Positions 1 to 10,173 of a DNA stretch of 64,000 bases are shown piece after piece. Within the stretch, counting starts at the first letter, position 1. Each line of letters begins with the position of its first letter. The DNA comes from Aquabacterium sp. OR-4 (GTDB taxonomy: Bacteria; Pseudomonadota; Gammaproteobacteria; Burkholderiales; Burkholderiaceae_C). The DNA lies in NCBI RefSeq assembly GCF_025290835.2, contig NZ_JAOCQD020000003.1, forward strand, positions 682,001 through 746,000. Reading direction: 5' to 3'. Below the pieces are notes generated by a model. The model was not told the DNA's origin. It saw only the letters and a program-made list of their open reading frames with translations, and searched no databases. The position numbers were made by a program, and so were the translations under genes.

Positions 1-770
1 GATGCGCAGGGTGAGGCCCATGTTGAAGGCGCGCCACATCGGAAAGTTCACCATCTTGTCCTGCGCCACGCCGATCACGCTGACCGTGGCGCGGCGCCCG
101 GCCAGGCGCAGCGCCAGACTGATGGTGGCCTCATGGCCCACGGCCTCCAGCACGCAGTCGGCCATGCAGCCTTGCGTGGCCTCGGCCAGCTGCGCGGCCA
201 GGGTCTTGGGGTCGTCGGCGTCCAGCACGGTGGCGCCCAGGCTGGCGGCCAGCGCGCGGCGCTCGGGCACGCGGTCGATGGCAAACACGCGGCTGGCGCC
301 CATCACGAAGGCCGATTCCACGCCCATCAGGCCGATGGGCCCCAGGCCCACCACGGCCACGGTGCTGCCGGGGCCGATGTCGGCATTGCGCGCGCCGAAC
401 CAGGCGGTGGCCTGGGCGTCGGTGAGCATCAGCGCCTGCTCGTCGCTCAGGCCTTCGGGGATGGCCCGGGCGTTGAAATCGGCCGCTGGCACGCGCAGGT
501 ACTCGGCCTGGCTGCCCTGCAGCTTGGTGCTCAGGCCGTAGCAGCTGCCGGAGTTGGTGACGCAGCGGTTTACCACGCCGGCCAGGCAGGCCGGGCACTG
601 GCCGCAGCCCACAGCGGCCGACACCATCACGCGCTGGCCCACCTTGAGCTGGCGCACGCCGCGGCCGGCCTCCACCACCTCGCCCACGGCCTCATGGCCC
701 ACGCAGAAGCCGATGTCTTCCGAGAAACCATGGCCGAGGTAGATGTGCAGGTCGCTGCCGCAGATGGCGC
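1..770 (-). pseudogene. Zinc-dependent alcohol dehydrogenase, 5'-truncated copy
   Basis: This is a second copy of the zinc alcohol dehydrogenase at 3492-4544, read leftward and running off the left edge. Similarity stops at 770, just upstream of the codons for the ICGSDLHIY zinc-site region. The same frame stays open only to about 804 and has no start codon, so the first ~34 residues are missing. The retained part carries the catalytic core, the structural-zinc loop and the Rossmann GLGPIG motif. The 3' end is outside the window. It is probably a non-expressed remnant, unless the ATPase gene to its right or a fusion supplies a start. The truncation coincides with the edge of the low-GC insert. 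Confidence 0.75.
1..770. repeat. Long direct repeat, left copy (partner 3672-4441)
   Basis: Positions 1-770 match 3672-4441 in the same orientation. The first 375 bases are identical. The remaining 395 differ at 24 positions (about 6%), counted by eye. The copies flank the low-GC ATPase gene. Recombination between them would excise it and restore a single dehydrogenase gene. Confidence 0.95.
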
Positions 771-813
771 GAACTGCGGCGCGGCAGTTGCGCTTCGGCG
801 AGATTCAGCTAGC

Positions 814-3276
814 CTAATCGTCCAGTAGACCATTATCCCTAAGACTTCTAGCCACCCTAGCAAAGGACGCAGCAGAAGATTGCCGCGTACTACTCCAATC
901 GAAGTACGGTTTAGCCTCCATGGTACTCCATGTCATGTCGAGATAGTCTAAAAATGCCCTCGCCCTATGGTATCTAGCAAGCAATCTATTGTCATTTACG
1001 TCTGAAAGCAACTTCGTACGAATATTTTCATCGAGAATATTCGTATCAAAGGCCATAGCCTCTAGAAATGAAAACTCGGCCGCCCACCTCTTATAGTGAT
1101 ACGCACCAACCGAGGTAACGCGGAATGCTTCCGGAAGTCCTCGCTCCCTTAATTCCTCACCCGTATCAAGAAGCCGTCTTTCAGTAGTCTCCACCAACTT
1201 TCGACGCGTCAGTTTCTGTAGATGTGCCGCAGTCTGATCAACAGTAAATCCGCTCTTCTGCATTTCGCCCAAAATTGCGGACGCGGAAATAAACCCGTCA
1301 GTTTGCGCCGTCTGCGCTCCGTCCCATGACAGGTAACCGATAATCATGAGCGAAAGAAAATGCTCCTTCTGGTCCCGATACACTAGCGAGAATACATTGG
1401 TTGCAGCAGAAGACTCCTCTTGAAAATGAGAATACTCCGACAGCAGCGCGGCTTTTGAAAACTCGTGCAATGGAACATCATAGTAACCTTGCTCGGTGAT
1501 AATCTGAACAATCCGCTCCGATTCAACATTTGGACTACCCAAGTACTTTGAAACCAGTTCAATCGCCAATCGGACGTTGCCGCCACTTACATTTACGATG
1601 AATTCATTTAAATCCCGATTTCTTGCCAAGGATCGCAACAAAGCTCCAATCAGCTTGGCAAGGCTATCAACATGTAGCGTGACCCCGCCAACACGCTGCA
1701 CGGGAATTTCACCTTCAGCCATCCGAAGCGCAAACTCAAGCCGCTTCTGAATTGCCTCTTCAAGCTTTGGGGGTGGGATAACAAATATCTTAGTGGGATA
1801 AGCCGAGAGGGTACCACTGCGCTTTGAGGCATGAAAGGTCTGCGGCCGCAGCGCTATGAAAACCAATGCCGCCCAGCTATCCGCAATTTCCTGAGCGATC
1901 AGAAATGCCTCCTGCTGAACCTCAAAGCTACGCTGGTCAGCATTATCAATGATGATAATTGATTGACACTTCTTCATCTGAGCAGCGTACGCGAGCGCGA
2001 GCCGTAGATGGGTCTCCCGCTTGTCAGCCAACTTTCGCATCAAGTCGATTCGTTGCTGTAAAAACTTTGGAGGATCAACCTCCTTCAACTCGGAGTTAAA
2101 CCCTTCGTCGTAATCTCGCAACTCGCGCTTATATATGTCCTCCATCAACGGCTTACCTGTCAGGTTAATGCCAAATTGATCCCTGAGGGTGGCCTCCACC
2201 TGATCAAGCAAAGCATCTTTTGGCGTAGCACTCAAAGTTGCCCGGTTGCCTAAGTCAAAATATATTGAAATGGATTTTGAAAAGGCATCCTTTCCAGTAA
2301 CCTGCATGAGGTGTTTTAAAAAAGTTGTCTTACCTACACCAACGTCGCCAACCAATACAACTGGCCTTTTAGCCAGCGCTTCTTGAAGAACCTGCTGAGT
2401 GAACGGCTCCGATCGCGTCGCGCCTCTCTTAGGATTAACCAGTTCTACTCGACTGCCGGGCTCACCCGAAGTAAAAAGAGCCGCGTAACGAGCGGCGATG
2501 AGATTCTTCCCAACTAGCGAGTATTGTGTGAGGGGGCCACTTTCACAATAACAACTCTCAAGAAAGTTCCGCTCCTGGTCAGTAACCCTGCCCAAATCCT
2601 CAATGACAAGAGCCGCCGCATTCTTGACCGACTCCTGAAACGCGCTGCTGTATTTGTGCTCGAAATAATTCAGGCATGTGGCGGAAATTTTCGGCGGAAG
2701 CGAAGCTGGAATCGCCCCTGTCAGCCTGTCAACTAGTCGCTTGTCTTCAACACCTTCCCTGCTTAGGACCTCGTAGATTAAATCAAACCCTCGCACAATC
2801 TCATCATAACCATCGAATACCAAAGCATCCCCCTGCAAAGGGGACTTGCCATCAAGGTTTGTAGCGAGGAAAGCGATCAACTGCGGCCCATTCGCGACAG
2901 CCACCGGACCAACTCCACGACTGGCACCATAAAGCTGTGCCTGCCGGACGGCCGCTGCCACGTCTGGATCAAAACTCATCAAGGAATTTAGAGTTACCCT
3001 TATCTTATTCTTCCTTGGCGGAATTCGGAAAGGAACCTTGGCATGCTTGGCTTCGACAATCAGTGACCGAGGTTGTCCGCATTCATAATCAGTCCTAGCT
3101 TCGTTCTCATAAACCTCTACTTTAATTTCCGAGCGAGGCCAATTTAGACACTCCTCCAAAAGCTTGTCGATGAATGAGAATCGTGTCTGAGCTTCGTTAC
3201 TTAGCTCACCCAGAGGGGAAAACTCTTGGATGAGCTTTTGGAGATTGCTTCGGGCGACTGAATATTCAATTGTCAT
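814..3276 (-). CDS. Nuclease-like/P-loop ATPase protein (putative defence gene)
   Basis: An 820-residue protein of unassigned family, with start ATG at 3276. Near the N-terminus, D63 followed by E75-x-K77 (local sequence LIVEAKHAK) fits a PD-(D/E)xK or HsdR_N-like nuclease core. A Walker A motif, GDVGVGKTT, lies at about residues 310-318. A Walker B strand, SIIIIDNAD, lies at about 439-447, as in STAND/AAA-type ATPases. The C-terminal half is helical with no motif I recognise. Base composition is clearly lower in GC than its neighbours, and the gene sits alone between two dehydrogenase copies, so it looks acquired. A nuclease-like domain joined to a STAND-like ATPase suggests anti-phage or anti-plasmid defence, but that is inference. 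An ATPase of another family is possible. Confidence 0.7.
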   Translation of the reverse strand: MTIEYSVARSNLQKLIQEFSPLGELSNEAQTRFSFIDKLLEECLNWPRSEIKVEVYENEARTDYECGQPRSLIVEAKHAKVPFRIPPRKNKIRVTLNSLMSFDPDVAAAVRQAQLYGASRGVGPVAVANGPQLIAFLATNLDGKSPLQGDALVFDGYDEIVRGFDLIYEVLSREGVEDKRLVDRLTGAIPASLPPKISATCLNYFEHKYSSAFQESVKNAAALVIEDLGRVTDQERNFLESCYCESGPLTQYSLVGKNLIAARYAALFTSGEPGSRVELVNPKRGATRSEPFTQQVLQEALAKRPVVLVGDVGVGKTTFLKHLMQVTGKDAFSKSISIYFDLGNRATLSATPKDALLDQVEATLRDQFGINLTGKPLMEDIYKRELRDYDEGFNSELKEVDPPKFLQQRIDLMRKLADKRETHLRLALAYAAQMKKCQSIIIIDNADQRSFEVQQEAFLIAQEIADSWAALVFIALRPQTFHASKRSGTLSAYPTKIFVIPPPKLEEAIQKRLEFALRMAEGEIPVQRVGGVTLHVDSLAKLIGALLRSLARNRDLNEFIVNVSGGNVRLAIELVSKYLGSPNVESERIVQIITEQGYYDVPLHEFSKAALLSEYSHFQEESSAATNVFSLVYRDQKEHFLSLMIIGYLSWDGAQTAQTDGFISASAILGEMQKSGFTVDQTAAHLQKLTRRKLVETTERRLLDTGEELRERGLPEAFRVTSVGAYHYKRWAAEFSFLEAMAFDTNILDENIRTKLLSDVNDNRLLARYHRARAFLDYLDMTWSTMEAKPYFDWSSTRQSSAASFARVARSLRDNGLLDD

Positions 3277-3491
3277 GCTTCTTGGCCAACTGTCCTCAGC
3301 GCAGATGATCGCAGAGGCCACATCAAACCGACAAGCAGAACGACTGCGTGCGACGCCAATCCACCACTCTTAAAACGTTCTTGCTGAGGCGCGCGCATTT
3401 CCATGCCAATTGATGCATGTAGCGACTCACAACGAATAGCTCCTCATGGACCAAGCAAGAGTGCGAGACATTGCCTTGCCATGGCGGCCCG
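3277..3491. other. Spacer upstream of ATPase gene
   Basis: Intermediate-GC sequence between the ATPase start and the end of the intact dehydrogenase. It must hold the leftward promoter of the ATPase gene, but no confident -35/-10 pair, terminal inverted repeat or target duplication was found. Confidence 0.4.
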
Positions 3492-4544
3492 TCACTTCCC
3501 CGGCTTCAACACCATCTTCAACGCCCCGTCTTCGCGCTTGTCGAACAGCTCATACGCTCTAGCACCTTCGCTGAGCGACAGGCGATGGCTGATGAAGCGC
3601 TCAGGGTGCAGACGGCCGCTTTGCACCAGCGGCACCAGGGCCGGCCATTCCTCGGGCACCGAGCAGGTGCCGATGCGCAGGGTGAGGCCCATGTTGAAGG
3701 CGCGCCACATCGGAAAGTTCACCATCTTGTCCTGCGCCACGCCGATCACGCTGACCGTGGCGCGGCGCCCGGCCAGGCGCAGCGCCAGACTGATGGTGGC
3801 CTCATGGCCCACGGCCTCCAGCACGCAGTCGGCCATGCAGCCTTGCGTGGCCTCGGCCAGCTGCGCGGCCAGGGTCTTGGGGTCGTCGGCGTCCAGCACG
3901 GTGGCGCCCAGGCTGGCGGCCAGCGCGCGGCGCTCGGGCACGCGGTCGATGGCAAACACGCGGCTGGCGCCCATCACGAAGGCCGATTCCACGCCCATCA
4001 GGCCGATGGGCCCCAGGCCCACCACGGCCACGGTGCTGCCGGGGCCAATGTCGCCATTGCGCGCGCCGAACCAGGCGGTGGCCTGGGCGTCGGTGAGCAT
4101 CAGCGCCTGCTCGTCGCTCAGGCCTTCGGGGATGGCTCTTGCGTTGAAATCGGCCGCGGGCACGCGCAGGTATTCGGCCTGGCTGCCCTGCAGCTTGGCG
4201 CTCAGGCCGTAGCAGCTGCCCGAGCCGGTGACGCAGCGGTTCACCACGCCGGCCAGGCAGGCCGGGCACTGGCCGCAGCCCACGGCAGCCGACACCATCA
4301 CGCGCTGGCCCGGCTTGAGCTGGCGCACGCCGCGGCCGGCCTCCACCACCCCGCCCACGGCCTCATGGCCGACGCAAAAGCCGGTGTCTTGCGAGAAGCC
4401 GTGGCCGTGGTAGATGTGCAGGTCGCTGCCGCAGATGGCGCAGGCGGTGACCCGGACGATGGCGTCGCGCTCGTCCTCGATCTTCGGGTCGATCAAGTAG
4501 GTGAACCGGATGTCGCGGGTGCCGAAGTAGGCCAGGGCTTTCAT
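3492..4544 (-). CDS. Zinc-dependent alcohol dehydrogenase
   Basis: A 350-residue medium-chain dehydrogenase. Start ATG at 4544 gives MKALAYFG. The catalytic zinc site is visible as CGSD near residue 38 and GHE near residue 61. A cysteine-rich structural-zinc loop (CGQCPAC...C) lies at about 90-105, and the NAD(P) fold motif VGLGPIGLMG is near 170. Members oxidise alcohols or polyols to aldehydes or ketones with NAD(P)+; the substrate cannot be read from sequence. It lies 22 bp downstream of the acyl-CoA dehydrogenase on the same strand and is probably co-transcribed. Its 5' two-thirds is duplicated at the left edge of the window. Confidence 0.88.
   Translation of the reverse strand: MKALAYFGTRDIRFTYLIDPKIEDERDAIVRVTACAICGSDLHIYHGHGFSQDTGFCVGHEAVGGVVEAGRGVRQLKPGQRVMVSAAVGCGQCPACLAGVVNRCVTGSGSCYGLSAKLQGSQAEYLRVPAADFNARAIPEGLSDEQALMLTDAQATAWFGARNGDIGPGSTVAVVGLGPIGLMGVESAFVMGASRVFAIDRVPERRALAASLGATVLDADDPKTLAAQLAEATQGCMADCVLEAVGHEATISLALRLAGRRATVSVIGVAQDKMVNFPMWRAFNMGLTLRIGTCSVPEEWPALVPLVQSGRLHPERFISHRLSLSEGARAYELFDKREDGALKMVLKPGK
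3672..4441. repeat. Long direct repeat, right copy (partner 1-770)
   Basis: Right member of the dehydrogenase direct repeat. Identity is complete over 3672-4046 and about 94% over 4047-4441, an abrupt change that suggests gene conversion or a recombination breakpoint near 4047. Confidence 0.95.
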
Positions 4545-4566
4545 GCTGGGTCGGTCTTTTCGGGTG

Positions 4567-5898
<1,332 letters not shown>

Positions 5899-5967
5899 CG
5901 CTCAGGCTCTCGACAGTGAAAATGCAAACCCTGCGGTCGCCGCGGAACCGGCTCTGCCGGGCCGCTG

Positions 5968-6014
5968 GTGGCGCCCCCTTGAGGGGGAGGCGCCGCAGGC
6001 GCTTCGGGGGTGGG
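5968..6014. repeat. GC-rich double-hairpin intergenic repeat (copy 1)
   Basis: Two adjacent hairpins: a CCCCCTTGAGGGGG stem near 5974-5987, then GGCGCC...GGCGC ending in CTTCGGGGG. The element directly abuts the SDR stop codon. Related copies lie at 50691-50733 and 60871-60941. It may terminate the leftward SDR transcript. Confidence 0.65.
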
Positions 6015-6776
6015 TCAAGCCAGCGACAGGCCGCCATCACAGGCGATGGTCTGCCCCGCCATGTACGCGGCCAGTGGCGAGGCCAGAAACAGCACCGCGC
6101 CGGCCATGTCAGCCGGCGTGCCGATGCGGTGCATGGGGATGCGGGCCAGCGCGCCGTCCAGCCGCCTGGGGTGGGCCGTGGTCACCTTGGTGAGCTTGGT
6201 GTCCACCAGGCCCGGCGCCATGCCGTTGACCCGGATGCCTTCGGGTGCCCAGGCCACGCCCAGCGTGCGCACCAGGCTGATGGCGCCGGCCTTGCTGGCG
6301 GCATAGGCCGGGTTGCCCACATTGGCGCCATAACCGGCGATGCTGCTGACGATGACGATGCGGCCGCCCTGGCGCCCATCCGACGGCAACAGCGCCGGCT
6401 TGAAGCGGCGGCAGCAGTGCATCAGGCTGTCGAGGTTGACGGCCATCACCTGCGCCCAGCCCGCGCGCTCGAACTCGCCGCGGCCGTAGACCACGGTGCC
6501 CTGGCACAGCACCAGCACGTCCAGCCTGGCGCCGGCGCCACCGGGCTGCGGCGCGGCGGCAATGGCATCGGGCTCGGCCACGTTCACGCCCTGGTAGTGC
6601 AGGCCGGTCAGGTCGCTGCCGTCGCTGTCGGCATAGTCGGCAGCGCTGGCGCGCGTGCCCCACACATGCACCTCGGCGCCACGGGCGCGGAAGGCCTGGG
6701 CCACGCCGTTGCCGATGCCGCTGCTGCCGCCCACCACCAGCACACGCTGGCCGGCAAAGCTGGTGTCGTCCGTCAT
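6015..6776 (-). CDS. SDR family oxidoreductase
   Basis: A 253-residue classical short-chain dehydrogenase/reductase. Start ATG at 6776 gives MTDDTSFAG. It shows the cofactor motif GGSSGIGNG, the catalytic serine in IVSSIAGYG, the YAASK catalytic Tyr/Lys pair and the C-terminal ACDGGLSLA. The usual NNAG is replaced by LCQGT, which is unusual but tolerated in some subgroups. It is an NAD(P)-dependent oxidoreductase of unknown substrate. It is preceded by a GC-rich gap of ~180 bp and followed by the double-hairpin repeat, so it is probably monocistronic. Confidence 0.88.
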   Translation of the reverse strand: MTDDTSFAGQRVLVVGGSSGIGNGVAQAFRARGAEVHVWGTRASAADYADSDGSDLTGLHYQGVNVAEPDAIAAAPQPGGAGARLDVLVLCQGTVVYGRGEFERAGWAQVMAVNLDSLMHCCRRFKPALLPSDGRQGGRIVIVSSIAGYGANVGNPAYAASKAGAISLVRTLGVAWAPEGIRVNGMAPGLVDTKLTKVTTAHPRRLDGALARIPMHRIGTPADMAGAVLFLASPLAAYMAGQTIACDGGLSLA

Positions 6777-6957
6777 GCCGCGCTCCCCATTCGATCTGGT
6801 GCGTTGCATGGTGCGCCCGCCGGGCGGCGCGCGGGCGTCGCGCGGTGGACAGCCCGGCATCAGGGCATGCCCGCAGGCCGGGTGTCGCCTGGGTGTCGCC
6901 TGGGGGCGTCAGGCGGGCGCGCTGGTCGGCCGTTGGGCCGCCGGCGCGTGCGTCCGT

Positions 6958-7647
6958 TCAGTTGGCCGCGAAGCAGTAGAAGCGGCCGCTGCCGCCGGTG
7001 CGCACCAGGGCTTCCTGGCTGCAGCCTGCCGAGGGGTGCGAGAAGTTCCAGCTCTTGGCCCAGTTCTCGGGCAGCGGGCCGATGCGGTCGTGGTGGCCCA
7101 CGATGGCCGAGCCTTCGGTGCTGCTGGTCCAGGCGCGGCAGGTGGTGTCGGCCTGCGGCGCGAAGGCGGTGCCGTCGTCGCGCGAGCCGGTCAGGATGTC
7201 GTGCTCGTTGGGCGTGTCGCCGCGGCCGTTGACCGTGCGGCCGCGCTCGTCCAGTGCGGTGGCCTTGGTGATGGCGCCGCCGGCATGCAGCTCGGTGGCA
7301 TCGCGCGCCACCAGCACGCCCGCGGCGTTGTACCAGGGGCCGGCGCCGATGCGGTCGCGGGCGTTGACGGCCGGCACCGCCGCCGCGCTGGCGGTGGCAA
7401 AGATCGGCGGCAGGCTCAGGTAGGCACGCCAGGTGCGGGCCCCGGCGCCACTGGCGCCCGAGGCGGCGGCCAGCTTCTGGCAATGCGCGTCGGCGCCGGC
7501 CAGGCCACCCAGGTTGCCGCCCTGCCCCGAGCCGACGCTGGTGACGAAAAAGCCCAGCGGGCCGCTGGCCGGCGTGCTGGCGCAGCCCGACAGCATGCCG
7601 GCAACGGCCAGGGCACAGGCGGTGGACAGTGAGAGGGCTCGGCGCAT
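6958..7647 (-). CDS. Secreted lipoprotein, possible C-type-lectin-like fold
   Basis: A 229-residue exported protein. Start ATG at 7647 gives MRRALSL, a hydrophobic signal and a lipobox ending LSGC near residue 20. The mature part begins FFVTSVGSGQGGNLGGLAG and contains regularly placed cysteines (HCQKL, TTCRAW, AGCSQ, FYCFA). This layout resembles DUF1554 and related lectin-like lipoproteins. The surface location follows from the lipobox. Function is unknown. No operon partner is evident. Confidence 0.7.
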   Translation of the reverse strand: MRRALSLSTACALAVAGMLSGCASTPASGPLGFFVTSVGSGQGGNLGGLAGADAHCQKLAAASGASGAGARTWRAYLSLPPIFATASAAAVPAVNARDRIGAGPWYNAAGVLVARDATELHAGGAITKATALDERGRTVNGRGDTPNEHDILTGSRDDGTAFAPQADTTCRAWTSSTEGSAIVGHHDRIGPLPENWAKSWNFSHPSAGCSQEALVRTGGSGRFYCFAAN

Positions 7648-7852
7648 CGGCAAACTCCAGTGAGATCGGTTGAGGGGTGACTGAGCATCGTACAAAAGCC
7701 TGGCGGTGTACGTGCCAGGGCCCGGCTTTTGTCCTCAGGGTGTTCCCGATCTTCCGGCTGGGCGGTCTCGCCGGCTCGCCTGGTCAGGCGGCGCGGGCCC
7801 GGTCGGGCCGGCCCGGCCCGGCTTGCGGCGGGCGGCGGGCGGCGGGCGGCTG

Positions 7853-8815
7853 TCAGTCGATGCTGATGCCCTGGGTCACGCTGGCCCACTGGGTGCGCTC
7901 GGTGGCCGCGCGCTGGGCCACCTGCTCGGGGCTGCCCGTCCAGGCGTCGTAGCCCTGCTCGGCCAGGGCCTTGGCCAGCTCGGGCTGGGCCAGGGCCTTG
8001 CGCGTGGCGTCCAGCAGGCGGGCCGCCACCGCGGGCGGCAGCTTGTTGGGGGCGTACAGCGCATACCAGCCGCCCACGTCAAAACCCGGCAGACCGGCCT
8101 CGGCCATGGTGGGCACCTCGGGCAGGGCCGCGCTGCGGCGGCCGGCGCTCAGCGCGATGGCGCGCACCCGGCCACTGGCGATGTGGCCGCGCGCGGTGCT
8201 CAGGATGTCGAACATCATCGTCAGCTGGCCGCCGATCAGATCGGACATCGCCGGCCCGCTGCCCTTGTAGGGCACGTGCAGCAGCTGCGTGCCGGTGCGC
8301 TGGGCCAGCAGCTCGCCGCTCAGGTGGTTGCTGCTGCCGATGCCGGCCGAGCCAAAGCTCAGCTTGCCTGGCTGGGCCTTGGCCAGCGCCACCAGCTCCT
8401 TGAGGCTTTGCGCCGGCACATCCTTGTGAACCACCAGCACATTGCTGTAGTTCACCAGCGGGGCCACCGGCGTGATGTCGCGGGCCGGGTCGAAGGGCAT
8501 CTTCTTCATCACGTGGGGGCCGATGGTCAGCGGCGGGCTGGCGGCAAACCACAGGGTCAGGCCGTCGGGCGCGGCGCGGGCCACGGCGTCGCCGGCCAGC
8601 GTGGCATTGGCGCCGGGCTTGTTTTCCACCTGCACCGGCTGGCCCAGCTCCTTGGCCAGGGCCGGCGCCAGCAGGCGCGCCGCGGCGTCCACCGGGCCGC
8701 CGGCGGCATAGCCCACCAGCAGGCGCACGGGGGCTGGCTGCGCCCAGGCTGCCAAACACAGCGATGACGCCACCATCGCCAGCAAGGCGCGGCGCAAAAC
8801 GCAGGCACGGTTCAT
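7853..8815 (-). CDS. Bug-family tripartite tricarboxylate transporter binding protein
   Basis: A 320-residue periplasmic binding protein of the Bug/TctC family. It has a signal peptide (about residues 1-25, ending AAWAQ), then PVRLLVGYAAGGPVDA, LAKELGQPVQVENKPGANA and YKGSGPAMSDLIGGQ, which are diagnostic of the family. These proteins bind carboxylates or other small acids in the periplasm. No TctA or TctB membrane genes are adjacent, which is normal for the expanded Bug paralogues of Burkholderiales. It lies between an SDR gene and a lipoprotein gene on the same strand. Confidence 0.92.
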   Translation of the reverse strand: MNRACVLRRALLAMVASSLCLAAWAQPAPVRLLVGYAAGGPVDAAARLLAPALAKELGQPVQVENKPGANATLAGDAVARAAPDGLTLWFAASPPLTIGPHVMKKMPFDPARDITPVAPLVNYSNVLVVHKDVPAQSLKELVALAKAQPGKLSFGSAGIGSSNHLSGELLAQRTGTQLLHVPYKGSGPAMSDLIGGQLTMMFDILSTARGHIASGRVRAIALSAGRRSAALPEVPTMAEAGLPGFDVGGWYALYAPNKLPPAVAARLLDATRKALAQPELAKALAEQGYDAWTGSPEQVAQRAATERTQWASVTQGISID

Positions 8816-8936
8816 GTTGAACGCTCGCTTGAGGCCGGTGAACCCGGCGCTGGTGGTGGCTCAGGTGGTGGCGCGGGTGGTGGCGCGGGTGGTAGTGCAG
8901 ATGGCGGCGCCGGCGCCGCCACGGCGGGGGTGGGCG

Positions 8937-9851
8937 TCAGATCGGGTCCCAGCCGAAGACATCGGCCGAGCGATCCATGGCCACGAAGCTGCCCTTCAGC
9001 GCGGGCATCGCATGCTCGGCAATGTGCTGCGGGGTCCAGCCGTCGCCGCGGTGCACGCTGCGGATCGGGCGCGGCTGGCTCATCAGAAAGATCTCGTTGT
9101 TGCGCACCGCAAAGACCTGGGCGTTGACCTCTTTGGCCGCGTCACTCAGCAGGTAGACGGCCAGCGGCGCGATCTTGGCCGGCGTCATCTGCTGCATGCG
9201 GGCCACGCGGGCCTGCTGCTCGGGCGTGTCGGTCGGGATCGAGCCGATCATGCGGCTCCAGGCAAAGGGCGCGATGCAGTTCGAGCGCACATTGAACTTG
9301 GCCATGTCCAGCGCCACGCTCTTGCTGAAGGCGGTGAGGCCCAGCTTGGCGGCGCTGTAGTTGGCCTGGCCGAAGTTGCCGATCAGGCCCGAGGTGCTGG
9401 TCATGTGCACGAAGGCGCCGCTGCCCTGCTCCTTGAAATGGTTGGCCGCGGCGCGGCTGACGAACCAGCTGCCGTACAGGTGCACCTTGATCACGGCGTC
9501 CCACTCGGGATCGCTCATCTTGTGAAAGATGCGGTCGCGCAGGATGCCGGCGTTGTTGACCACCCCGTCGATGCGGCCGAAGTGATCGAGCGCGCACTGG
9601 ATGATGCGGTTGGCCGCCACCGCCTCGGCCACGCTGTCGGTGCTGGCCACGGCCTGGCCGCCGGCGGCCTTGATCTCGTCGACCACCTGCTGCGCCGGGC
9701 CGGTGCTGGCGCCCTCGCCGGTGGTGCTGGTGCCCAGGTCGTTGACCACCACCCGGGCGCCTTCGGCCGCCATTGCCAGCGCGATGTCGCGGCCAATGCC
9801 GCCGCCCGCGCCCGTGACCACCACCACCTTGCCATCCATCATGCCTGCCAT
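8937..9851 (-). CDS. SDR family oxidoreductase, MFE-like
   Basis: A 304-residue SDR. ATG codons at 9851, 9842 and 9839 are all possible; 9851 (MAGMMDGK) is listed. It shows the cofactor motif TGAGGGIGRD, the NDLG segment typical of hydroxyacyl-CoA dehydrogenases of multifunctional-enzyme type, NNAG, and the active site S/YSAAK. A C-terminal extension of ~50 residues (SQPRPIRSVHRGDGW...) goes beyond the basic fold and is seen in this subgroup. The likely role is 3-hydroxyacyl-CoA or related oxidoreduction. It is divergent from gnd. Confidence 0.85.
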   Translation of the reverse strand: MAGMMDGKVVVVTGAGGGIGRDIALAMAAEGARVVVNDLGTSTTGEGASTGPAQQVVDEIKAAGGQAVASTDSVAEAVAANRIIQCALDHFGRIDGVVNNAGILRDRIFHKMSDPEWDAVIKVHLYGSWFVSRAAANHFKEQGSGAFVHMTSTSGLIGNFGQANYSAAKLGLTAFSKSVALDMAKFNVRSNCIAPFAWSRMIGSIPTDTPEQQARVARMQQMTPAKIAPLAVYLLSDAAKEVNAQVFAVRNNEIFLMSQPRPIRSVHRGDGWTPQHIAEHAMPALKGSFVAMDRSADVFGWDPI

Positions 9852-10173
9852 GTCTCGTCTCGCTTGCGTGTGTGTCGATGCCGGCCGCGCGCAGCGCCGC
9901 CCGGTCCAGCCGCCAGCGTGCCCGCCGGGGCGCCGTCGCGCCATTCGGCTTTGCCAAGGGGCCACTTCGCCGCGGCCAAAGCGCTTGGCCGCTTGCGACA
10001 GGCCGGCGCGGCGCGGTGAGCGGTCTGGCCAATCGCGCGGCGTGGCGGGCGCCCTGGCGGCGCTGCAGCACAGGCCGGCGCCGCGCCGCATGTGGACAAC
10101 CACGACACGCCGGCGCCCGGCCACGGCCGACAATCGGCCGCCTGATCCACTGCTGCCCCAAGCGCGTTTGCCC
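9852..10173. other. Divergent intergenic region, SDR / gnd
   Basis: A 322-bp GC-rich spacer between divergent genes. It should carry both promoters, but no convincing sigma-70 elements, operator palindrome or small ORF was found. Confidence 0.4.

Noticed and set aside
1..3671. The ATPase region as a classical transposon
   Set aside because: No terminal inverted repeats, transposase or short target duplication; the flanks are a 770-bp dehydrogenase repeat.
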